A stretch of DNA of 15,255 bases, from NCBI GenBank assembly GCA_902363675.1, contig CABJAV010000023.1, forward strand, positions 32,552-47,806. The letters run 5' to 3'. Every line of letters starts with the position of its first letter. Position 1 is the first letter of the stretch. The notes beneath the pieces are model-generated. The model made no database searches and had not been told where the DNA came from. It saw only the letters and a list, made by a program, of their open reading frames with translations. A program made the position numbers and the translations under genes. Origin of the DNA: Lachnospiraceae bacterium. GTDB lineage: Bacteria > Bacillota > Clostridia > Lachnospirales > Lachnospiraceae. This document shows, piece after piece, positions 1 through 7,300 of this stretch.

Positions 1-150
1 GAAACAGATTTATAGTCACTTGAATGAAAATGGCAAATGTGTTTTTTCGATGTCACACCCAATCTTCTTTTTTCAGATACCACATAACCTGACACGACTC
101 TGCTCCATAAACTCTTTATACTTTAGGAAAAAGTAAAGGAGGACCCACTT

Positions 151-1395
151 ATGGATCAGGAAAAACAGCATGATATCGCTCTGATGCGTTACTCAGTGAT
201 ATCACCAGTCATCTCTGGACTTCCGGAAACCTACTCTTCTCTGGAAGCCTTTTATCGTGATGCCTCAAAAAAAGGAACCTTTGCTCCTGACGGCACACTC
301 AAACACTTTGCACCCGCCACGATTGAACGATGGTACAGGAACTACCGTAGCGGTGGTTTTGATGCACTCATTCCGCAGGGACGCGTCGATGAAGGTAAGC
401 CAAGGAAACTTGATGACGACCTTCAGCAACAGATTCTCTACCTGAAGAAAAACTATCCCCGCATGTCTGCCGCGGCTATTTTCAGACAGCTTCAGGACAA
501 CGGCAGCATCAAAAGCGGAGACGTATCGGAATCGACCATTAACCGCTACGTAAACCATCTGGCTGTCCAGCTGAAGACTACCACAAACCCCGATATGCGC
601 CGCTATGAAAGACCCCATATCAATGAAGTCTGGTGTGGTGATTCCAGCGTCGGACCTTATCTTAAGACGGATGATGGAAAAAAGCACAGGGTATATATCA
701 TCGCACTGATTGATGATGCAAGCCGCTTCATTGTCGGCATTGATGTCTTTTTTAATGATAACTTCGTAAATCTCATGTCAGTGATCAAATCTGCTGTTGC
801 CAGGTATGGCCGTCCGCAGCTTTTTAACTTTGACAATGGCAGAAGCTACAAAAATAAGCAGATGGAGCTGCTTGCAGCCCGTATCGGTTCTGTCATTCAT
901 TATGACCAGCCATATACTCCAACACAGAAGGCCAAGATTGAGCGCTGGTTCCGTACCATGAAGGACCAGTGGATGGCGGGGCTTGATATCAGGGATTTCC
1001 ATTCACTGGATGAACTCAGGGGGAATCTGCTTGCTTATGTACAGACTTATAACCAATCCCCTCATTCCTCTCTGAAAGGAATGTCCCCGCAGGACAGATA
1101 TTTCTCGGAACCAAACCTGTTCCACAGACTCTCTGAGGAACAGATTGGGCACTGCTTTCTTCTTGAGATCGAGCGGAAAGTCTCGGCTGACAGCGTGATC
1201 ACCATTGACCAGACAGAGTATGAAGTAGACTGCCGTTTTGCAAAACAGCGTATAAAACTAAGATATTCTGCTGATCTGAAAGACCTTTTTGTCGTTGAAG
1301 CTGACGGTACACTCACTCCAATCCGCCTGCTTAACAAAAAAGAAAATGCTTTTGTTAAGCGCGAAAAAGTACATTTATGCAGAGGTGAAGAATGA
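151..1395 (+). CDS. DDE (DD35E) transposase, retroviral-integrase fold
   Basis: This 414-residue protein should catalyse strand transfer of the element that carries it. An N-terminal helix-turn-helix lies around residues 50-72, and a second winged-helix-like segment around 85-135. The integrase core follows, with catalytic D164 (in WCGD), D228 (in FDNG) and E264 (in KIERW). D228 and E264 are separated by exactly 35 residues, the classic DD35E spacing. Residues ~335-400 form the beta-rich C-terminal part seen in Mu/TniA-like transposases. The ATG start is supported by AAAGGAGGA at 135-143, seven bases upstream. Its stop overlaps the start of the next gene by four bases, indicating translational coupling with the ATPase. 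The frame is intact and all three acidic residues are present, so it could be active. A possible -10 (TATACT, 117-122) lacks a convincing -35. Confidence 0.92.
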   Translation: MDQEKQHDIALMRYSVISPVISGLPETYSSLEAFYRDASKKGTFAPDGTLKHFAPATIERWYRNYRSGGFDALIPQGRVDEGKPRKLDDDLQQQILYLKKNYPRMSAAAIFRQLQDNGSIKSGDVSESTINRYVNHLAVQLKTTTNPDMRRYERPHINEVWCGDSSVGPYLKTDDGKKHRVYIIALIDDASRFIVGIDVFFNDNFVNLMSVIKSAVARYGRPQLFNFDNGRSYKNKQMELLAARIGSVIHYDQPYTPTQKAKIERWFRTMKDQWMAGLDIRDFHSLDELRGNLLAYVQTYNQSPHSSLKGMSPQDRYFSEPNLFHRLSEEQIGHCFLLEIERKVSADSVITIDQTEYEVDCRFAKQRIKLRYSADLKDLFVVEADGTLTPIRLLNKKENAFVKREKVHLCRGEE

Positions 1396-2198
1396 TGGAT
1401 TATTTTACAAGATACGGTCTGGAATTCAATCCGTTTATAAAAAATTCCAAAGAAATCCTTGTTGATACGGCTGAATATAAAGAATCTTTGTTCTGCCTTG
1501 ACTATCTTGCAAAAACCAAAGGATTTGGTCTTCTGACCGGAAGCCCCGGCCGTGGTAAAACCACTGTCATAAGAAACTGGGCAAAGGAACTCAATCCTTC
1601 TTTATACCACGTTGTGTATTCCTGTCTTTCCACACTTACGGCAAACGATTTTTACCGGAATCTCGTACGTGAACTGGGCGCAGAACCAGCCTATAAAAAA
1701 CCCGATAACTTCCGGATCATCCAGGAAGAAATAACCCGTCTTTCCATTGAAAAACGAAAGACTCCGGTCATCATCATAGATGAAGCCAACTACATCAATA
1801 ATGCCATCCTGAATGATCTGAAGATCCTTTTCAATTTCGAAATGGATTCCAGAGACAGGGCAGCGGTACTCCTTGCAGGTCTCCCAAAACTCAATGCTAC
1901 GTTAAATCTTGGTGTCCACGAACCACTTCGTCAGCGGATTGTCATGAACTATAATCTTGAGGGGATATCCAAGGAAGAAGGGCGTTATTACATTTCCGAA
2001 AAACTAAAAGGTGCCGGCTGCAACCAGACCATTTTTGAAGATGCTGCGATGGAAGCCATCCTGAATGCTGCTGATGGAACCCCACGTCTGATCAATAAAT
2101 TCTGCAATACCAGCCTGCTCATAGGTGACAGCCATAAAGCTGATCTCATTACAACCGATATCGTCATGCAGGCAGTCAGTGACTGCGAACTGGGATAG
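1392..2198 (+). CDS. AAA ATPase, ExeA/TniB-like transposition partner
   Basis: The 268-residue protein is a single AAA domain. The N-terminal YGLEFNPF signature (8-15) is typical of ExeA-like ATPases. Walker A is GSPGRGKT (50-57), Walker B is VIIIDEA (126-132), a sensor-1-like segment is AGLPKLN (162-168), and R180/R182 are candidate arginine fingers. By analogy with MuB, TniB and IstB it probably binds DNA with ATP and directs the transposase to targets. That role is inferred from its position. ATG at 1392 overlaps the transposase stop by four bases. A second ATG follows directly at 1395, so the protein could begin with MD rather than MMD. AGAGGTGA at 1381-1388 serves as the ribosome site. 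All nucleotide-binding motifs are intact. Confidence 0.88.
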   Translation: MMDYFTRYGLEFNPFIKNSKEILVDTAEYKESLFCLDYLAKTKGFGLLTGSPGRGKTTVIRNWAKELNPSLYHVVYSCLSTLTANDFYRNLVRELGAEPAYKKPDNFRIIQEEITRLSIEKRKTPVIIIDEANYINNAILNDLKILFNFEMDSRDRAAVLLAGLPKLNATLNLGVHEPLRQRIVMNYNLEGISKEEGRYYISEKLKGAGCNQTIFEDAAMEAILNAADGTPRLINKFCNTSLLIGDSHKADLITTDIVMQAVSDCELG

Positions 2199-2207
2199 GA
2201 GGTGCTT

Positions 2208-2513
2208 ATGGAATTTACATGCAGACATACCTATGAGAATGACTATTTTCAGGAATGGACTGGAAACTGGGAGCTTCTCCACTATGATGGTTCCTTTTGG
2301 GAACTGTTAATCAACGGACGTGGTTCATCTTTCCACTCAATTCTTGGAATGTCTTCTGTCGGACTATATATATGTATCCCTTCCATAGATGTCGGATGCA
2401 GTCTGGCCGGCTGGACTGACACCTTCTGGAATACTGAAAAACTGTCCAGTTTTGTTTCTGTTACCGATGCAGTGACAATAGCAGAAGCCCTGCGCAGCTT
2501 TGGACAGTACTGA
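2208..2513 (+). CDS. Small protein of unknown function carried by the insertion element
   Basis: This is a 101-residue protein with no transmembrane segment and no motif I can tie to a reaction. It is rich in aromatic residues (WTGNWELL, SFWELL), with a GRGSSFH stretch about one third in and a TFWNTEKL stretch in the second half. Small clostridial proteins with a central GRGSSFH-like segment are known to me as a domain of unknown function, but I cannot confirm the family. A GTG two codons upstream (2202) lies inside the ribosome site AGGAGG (2197-2202), which overlaps the ATPase stop. ATG at 2208 is therefore the better start, with five bases of spacing. Its position before the element's only terminator makes it the third gene of the element's operon, either an accessory or a passenger. 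Confidence 0.75.
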   Translation: MEFTCRHTYENDYFQEWTGNWELLHYDGSFWELLINGRGSSFHSILGMSSVGLYICIPSIDVGCSLAGWTDTFWNTEKLSSFVSVTDAVTIAEALRSFGQY

Positions 2514-2518
2514 TTCAG

Positions 2519-2552
2519 ATCCTCCCTCAAATAGTTTGACGGGAGGATTTTT
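2519..2552 (+). terminator. Terminator of the insertion-element operon
   Basis: An 8-bp arm ATCCTCCC (2519-2526) pairs with GGGAGGAT (2541-2548). It is extended inward by TCAAA/TTTGA across one bulged base, leaving a three-base loop, and is followed by TTTT. It begins five bases after the stop of the small third gene, so it should end the whole three-gene transcript before the element's right end. Confidence 0.88.
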
Positions 2553-2607
2553 GAAACTCATATAATCCGCTTAATCAGGTGAAAATAATCTGACAAATGA
2601 TTCGATT

Positions 2608-3510
2608 TCAAACAGTAACAGCATCATTTAATGTAACAACCGGAGCATCATTTAATTTGCAAAACAACAAATAACCACAAATCACTCCTGAATATGCATC
2701 CACACACAATGTTAAAATAGGTCTTCCAACAATTGTCCCGCTCTCATTCACAAGGTAAATGTCACAAACTGTTGCATCCAGCATTCCCATTCCAATTGTT
2801 GGTGCAAATGCCTGCACTCCATCCCCTGTCAATGGTCTCTGGTTTCTCTGATAATAAGACAGACCATTCCTGCTGATGTATTCTGTTTCCTTTTTATTGT
2901 ATCTCCGATAAAAATATCTGAACTGATAGTATGATGGATATTGCTCTCTCAATGTTCCATCTGCATTGCAATAAAAATGCTGCAACATAAGAGTATAGCA
3001 ATTCTTCAATGTTCTTTTCTTGGTTGTGTAATACCATTTGTTCAAAGACTTCCTCATATTCTTGTCATCCGCACTAAGCTTCTTCTCTGCTTTTTTATTC
3101 CCTGGTGCAAGACTTCTGACATCCATTGTTGCCAGATACTCACATAAATAATTTCTGACCGTCTGTTTGGAAATTCCATATCTTTCTGATACTCTTTTGA
3201 TTGCTTCTGTTCTCATGTTCTCCTCTAAAAAAAAAGGAAGAATACCTGAAATCATGTTGTATCTCTGATATGCTGTTTTTCTGCTCTCCCCCACCATGGC
3301 ATCTATTATGTCTGTTGCTTCTGCCATGCTTTCTTCCTCTTTTTCCACACAATCAGATAATTCCTCATATGTTTTCCATACCGGCATAGTCTTTTTTACA
3401 TAATCAAGCACAAGCACTTTTTCTTTCAAGTCCAACACCTGATATATTTTTTCTTCTGCTCCAACTTTTCCTTTTAGAAGCATTCCTTTTCTCATATCTG
3501 CTTTGTTCAT
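2608..3510 (-). pseudogene. tnsB: Truncated TnsB-like (Mu/integrase-type) transposase
   Basis: About 300 residues remain of a protein family that is usually around 600-700 long. The N-terminal DNA-binding part is present, including a helix-turn-helix-like segment near 108-127 (YGISKQTVRNYL). The start of the catalytic core follows: IGMGMLDAT with the first catalytic Asp at D245, then GRPILTLCVDAYSG. The second Asp and the Glu are absent, so the protein cannot catalyse transposition. The frame stops at TGA (2610-2608), 13 bases from the probable end of the neighbouring insertion element. Just before the stop a 12-bp direct repeat (2621-2632 and 2645-2656) makes a repeated LNDA. ATG at 3510 has GAGGTG upstream and follows the TnsA stop by four bases. 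A truncated regulator function is possible but unsupported. Confidence 0.78.
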
Positions 3511-3514
3511 GAGC

Positions 3515-3865
3515 CTACACCTCTTCTTCTATCACAATTCCCCAATCACTCACACCATGGGACTTCCAATAGTTTCTGCTTGCATCCAAAAGCTTTGTTG
3601 TCATTGGCTTTTTAAGATGCTTTCTGCTCACACATTTCCTCACCATAAGGTTGCCATCGGCTTTGGTGATAACAAAATCAGATGTGTATGCCCCTTCTTC
3701 CAACCCCTGCAACAATACATTAACTTGGAACGACTTCACCTCTTCTGTTTCCGACAATAGATTTGCATAGGCATATTGAATTGCATCATAAGTTCTACAC
3801 ACTCCCTCACACTTTGCAACTACTCGTTTTGAAACCTTTGCTCCTTTGTAATTCTTTTTCCTCAT
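3515..3865 (-). CDS. tnsA: Small TnsA-like transposase endonuclease subunit, possibly inactive
   Basis: A 116-residue protein reads straight into the TnsB-like gene. In Tn7, TnsA cuts the 5' ends while TnsB cuts and joins the 3' ends. This protein looks like just the restriction-enzyme-like nuclease part. Visible landmarks are SFQVN (45-49), YTSDFVI with candidate catalytic D63, then LMVRKCVSRKHLKKP and LLDASRNYW, ending in DWGIVIEEE. From memory, related short proteins have Glu where this one has K77 (VRKC), which would remove a metal-binding acid. I could not verify this by alignment. The start is ATG at 3865, supported by AAAGGTGG five bases upstream. A TTG 21 bases further up is less likely because the ribosome site falls inside that extension. 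The assignment rests heavily on the TnsB neighbour. Confidence 0.62.
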   Translation of the reverse strand: MRKKNYKGAKVSKRVVAKCEGVCRTYDAIQYAYANLLSETEEVKSFQVNVLLQGLEEGAYTSDFVITKADGNLMVRKCVSRKHLKKPMTTKLLDASRNYWKSHGVSDWGIVIEEEV

Positions 3866-3900
3866 AAATACCACCTTTCTTTCCAAGGAATATAAGAGTA

Positions 3901-4033
3901 GGGAAATGCCAAAAACGGGCTTCTATTTTTGGCAAAAATGCCAAATTTGATGTTTTTGTGGAAAATGCCAAAAACGCAATCCTTGGAAGCCTTGATTTTA
4001 GGGCATCCCCAAAAACGGATTTTGCCAAAAATG
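3901..4033. repeat. Cluster of TGCCAAAAA-type repeats, candidate transposon-end binding sites
   Basis: The 14-mer AAATGCCAAAAACG occurs exactly at 3904-3917 and 3963-3976. Variants are CATCCCCAAAAACGG (4004-4018) and TTGCCAAAAATG (4022-4033). An inverted pair, TTTTTGGCAAAAATGCC, lies at 3926-3942. Multiple 15-25 bp transposase sites at an end, just outside tnsA, are what a Tn7-like element should show. Binding by TnsB is inferred; the repetition itself is plain in the sequence. Confidence 0.65.
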
Positions 4034-4050
4034 AAATCTCCCTATATTCG

Positions 4051-4328
4051 GGCAACCCTCTTTATCCTCAAAAGGCAAAATCCTTTATCCTCACCTATTT
4101 TCTCTTTCAAGGCATTTTAGAACTTCCTTCAAGGTCTTGGCTTACTCTCTCTTTCTTCTCTCTTATCTCTCGATATTCCTCTATTTTCAAGGCTTTCTCC
4201 ATGGTTTTAAGTAAAAGAAAAAGACCTCATAGAACGGTTTTTCCGCTCTACAAGGTCTTTATTTTCTCGTTATTTTATTCATTCCCTAAGCTAAAGATTT
4301 TTGCCCCTTGAGGATAAAGGGCGTTGCC
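4051..4328. repeat. 30-bp imperfect inverted repeat bracketing the purL terminator
   Basis: Bases 4051-4080 match the reverse complement of 4299-4328 at 26 of 30 positions, with core CTTTATCCTCA. The core appears a third time, direct, at 4083-4093. Between the arms are ~218 bp without a gene. That stretch holds TTTCAAGGC twice (4105-4113, 4185-4193) and the purL terminator. It could be part of the Tn7-like end, a small MITE-like insertion, or a long-range RNA stem downstream of purL. Together with 3866-4050 this is the only gene-free stretch over 300 bp in the window. Confidence 0.6.
4213..4260 (-). terminator. Terminator downstream of purL
   Basis: On the minus strand AAAGACCT (4260-4253) pairs with AGGTCTTT (4227-4220). 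An inner stem AGAGCGG/CCGTTCT closes a five-A loop, and a TTCTTTT tract follows. The inner stem needs one G-U pair on the minus transcript and would be an A/C mismatch on the plus transcript, so it is built to stop purL transcription. It sits ~87 bases after the purL stop. Confidence 0.85.
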
Positions 4329-4346
4329 TTGGGATAATTGTGATAA

Positions 4347-7300
4347 TTACTTAAAGTACTCTACACCGGACTCGAACAGCTTCATATCCTGCTCACCGTA
4401 AATGTTCATTGCTACATGATCACCGCGGCGCTCACTGTGTGCCATCTTTCCAAGTACACGGCCATCCGGGCTTGTGATTCCTTCGATTGCCATGTAGGAA
4501 CCATTGACGTTCCACTCTTCATCCATGGTTGGCTGTCCTGCTTCGTTGACATACTGTGTTGCAACCTGTCCGTTTGCGAACAGCTTGTCTAACCACTCCT
4601 TCGGAGCTACGAAACGTCCCTCACCATGAGATGCCGGGTTGCAGTAAGTCTGTCCTAAAGTTGCTTTCTGCAGCCATGGGGACTTGTTGGTTACTACCTT
4701 TGTGTAAACCATCTTGCTGATATGGCGGTTGATGGTGTTGTATGTCAGTGTTGGAGAATCCTCTGTCTGCATGCGGATTTCACCATATGGTACCAGTCCT
4801 AATTTGATCAGTGCCTGGAATCCGTTACAGATACCAAGTGCAAGTCCGTCTCTTTCTGTGAGCAGCTTGTTGACTGCCTCTGTCATCTTTGCGTTGCGGA
4901 ATGCAGTTGCAAAGAATTTTGCAGATCCTTCCGGCTCATCTCCTGCGGAGAATCCACCCGGGAACATGATGATCTGTGACTGATCGATTGCCTTGACGAA
5001 CTCATCGACGGAATCACGGATATCGGCTGCACTCAGGTTCTTGAATACTTTAACAATTGTATTTGCGCCGGCTCTCTCGAATGCCTTTGCACTATCGTAC
5101 TCACAGTTGGTTCCCGGGAATACCGGAATGAATACGGTTGGCTTTGCTACTTTATTCTTGCAGATGTATATTTCTTTTGTGTCGAATACATCTGTCTTTA
5201 CTTCTTCTTTTTCTTCGGTTGCACGGGTTGGGAATACACGCTCCAAAGTACCTGTCCATGTGTTCAGTGCTTCTTCCATACTGATAGACATGTCTTTGTA
5301 ATTGAAGTTCTGTGTATCATTTACGGTTGCAACGACTGCTGCACCCGGAACTTTTTCCAATACAGCAGCAAGCGCATCCTCGGATACTTCTGCTACGATA
5401 TTACCGAATCCCGGTGCAAATAAGGTATCTGCGCTGACACTGTCTTCTACGGTGACACCTAACTTGTTACCGAACGCCATCTTGCTGACTGCTGCTGCCA
5501 GTCCCTTTCCGTCCAAAGCGTATGCGGATAAAATCTTACCCTCACCGATCAGTGTATGGATACTGTCATACAATGCCATAACTTTCTCATATACCGGCAG
5601 ATCATACTCATTCTTATCAATGGTAAACAGTACGAGTTTGTTTCCGGCTTTCTTTAATTCCGGTGTGATGACATCCTGTTCTTTTGCCACATCAACAGCA
5701 AAAGATACGAGTGTTGGAGGTACATCAATATCGTTGAAGGTTCCGGACATGGAATCTTTTCCACCAATGGATGGAAGTCCGAATCCGATCTGTGCATCGT
5801 ATGCACCAAGGAGTGCTACGAACGGCTGGCTCCAGCGCTTTGGATCCTCGTTCATTCTGCGGAAGTACTCCTGGAATGTAAAACGGACTTTCTTGTAATC
5901 GCCGCCGGCTGTCACGATACGGGAAAGTGACTCAAGTACGGCATATACGGAACCGTGGTATGGACTCCAGGATGATAAATATGGATCAAATCCGTAAGAC
6001 ATCATCGTCACAGTATCACATTTTCCTTTGAGAACCGGAAGTTTTGCAACCATGCTCTGTGTCTCGGTCAGCTGATAACGTCCACCATATGGCATGTACA
6101 CACTGCCTGCTCCGATGGAACCGTCGAACATCTCCACGAGTCCCTTCTGGGAACATACATTAAGGTCACCTAACATTGCAAGCCATGCTGCTTTGTTATC
6201 GCCTTTTTCTACTGCATCGGCTACCTTTGGAAGCTCAACTTTCCTGAAGAAGTTGTCTGCCTCTACCGGCATCTCTACTTCAACGTCTGCTTCCTGATGT
6301 GCTCCGTTGGTATCAAGGAATGCACGGGAGATATTTACGATTTCCTTGCCTCTCCACTCAAGGACAAGTCTAGGATCCTCGGTAACAACTGCAACCTCGG
6401 TTGCCTCTAAGTTTTCTTCTTTTGCATATGCCAGGAACTGCTCCACATCCTGTGGTGCTACAACGACAGCCATACGCTCCTGGGACTCAGAGATTGCGAT
6501 CTCTGTTCCATCAAGTCCGGCATATTTCTTTGGAACTTTATCTAATTCGATACGAAGTCCGTCTGCTAATTCACCGATTGCAACAGACACACCGCCTGCT
6601 CCGAAGTCATTACATTTCTTGATGATGTGGCTGACTTCTTCTCTGCGGAATAATCTCTGTAATTTACGCTCGGTTGGTGCGTTACCTTTCTGTACTTCTG
6701 CGCCACATACGGAAGTAGACTCTGTATTGTGTGCTTTGGAAGATCCGGTTGCTCCACCGATTCCGTCACGTCCGGTACGTCCTCCGAGAAGGATGATCTT
6801 GTCTCCCGGATCGGAAGTCAGTCTCTGTACGGCACGTCTAGGTGCTGCACCCATGACGGCTCCGATTTCCATACGCTTTGCTACATAATCCGGATGATAT
6901 ACTTCCTTGACATATCCGGTTGCAAGTCCGATCTGGTTACCATAAGAACTGTATCCTCTAGCTGCCTCGCGAACGATTTTCTTCTGTGGAAGCTTTCCTT
7001 CAAGTGTATCTTTTACAGATACGGTAGGGTCTGCGGCTCCTGTCACACGCATTGCCTGATATACATAAGTACGTCCGGATAACGGATCACGGATTGCTCC
7101 ACCAAGACAGGTCGCTGCGCCACCGAATGGCTCGATCTCTGTCGGATGGTTATGTGTCTCGTTCTTGAAGTTTACAAGCCACTCCTCTGTCTTTCCATCT
7201 ACTTCTACCGGTACGACGATGGAACATGCATTGATCTCGTCAGACTCTTCCTGATCGTCTAACTTTCCTTCTGCTTTGAGTCTCTTCATTGCAAGAAGTG

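Larger units (their letters stand above)
1..2595 (+). mobile_element. Insertion element with DDE transposase, AAA ATPase and a third small gene
   Basis: Three tightly packed plus-strand genes (transposase, ATPase, small unknown protein) end in a strong terminator. About 45 bp after it the sequence reads TGACA (2591-2595). The reverse complement of the last ~25 bases (from CAGATT) matches bases 5-30 imperfectly: CAGATT is identical, then TCAC and TGA recur at corresponding positions with one gap. This looks like a degenerate terminal inverted repeat. The left tip is at or before base 1, so the left boundary and any target duplication cannot be seen. The DDE plus AAA pairing recalls the Mu/Tn5053/IS21 style of transposition with an ATP-dependent target-choosing partner. 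The ATPase is of the ExeA/TniB type rather than IstB. The exact IS family is not assigned. Confidence 0.7.
2596..4340 (-). mobile_element. Remnant of a Tn7-like (TnsA/TnsB) transposon next to purL
   Basis: Between the insertion element and the purL stop lie a TnsA-like gene, a truncated TnsB-like gene, and ~480 bp of gene-free DNA full of short repeats. Order and direction match Tn7: the host gene's 3' end, then the transposon end with repeated binding sites, then tnsA and tnsB reading away from the host gene. tnsC and target-selector genes are not in the window. They may lie left of base 1 or be lost. The outer boundary near purL is not resolved. I see no clear TGT terminus there, so the right coordinate is approximate. 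Confidence 0.6.

Noticed and set aside
1..3865. CRISPR-associated transposon (CAST)
   Set aside because: There are no cas genes, no array and no TniQ in the window; the two transposition gene sets face opposite ways and look independent.
3807..4055. Minus-strand 82-codon frame upstream of tnsA
   Set aside because: It runs through the repeat array, overlaps tnsA in another frame, and has no ribosome site; its residues reflect repeats.
5302..6888. Long plus-strand open frames opposite purL (for example 5302-5898 and 6307-6888)
   Set aside because: They lie fully antisense to an unambiguous PurL, have Ser/Thr/Ala-rich mirror compositions and no ribosome sites or family motifs.
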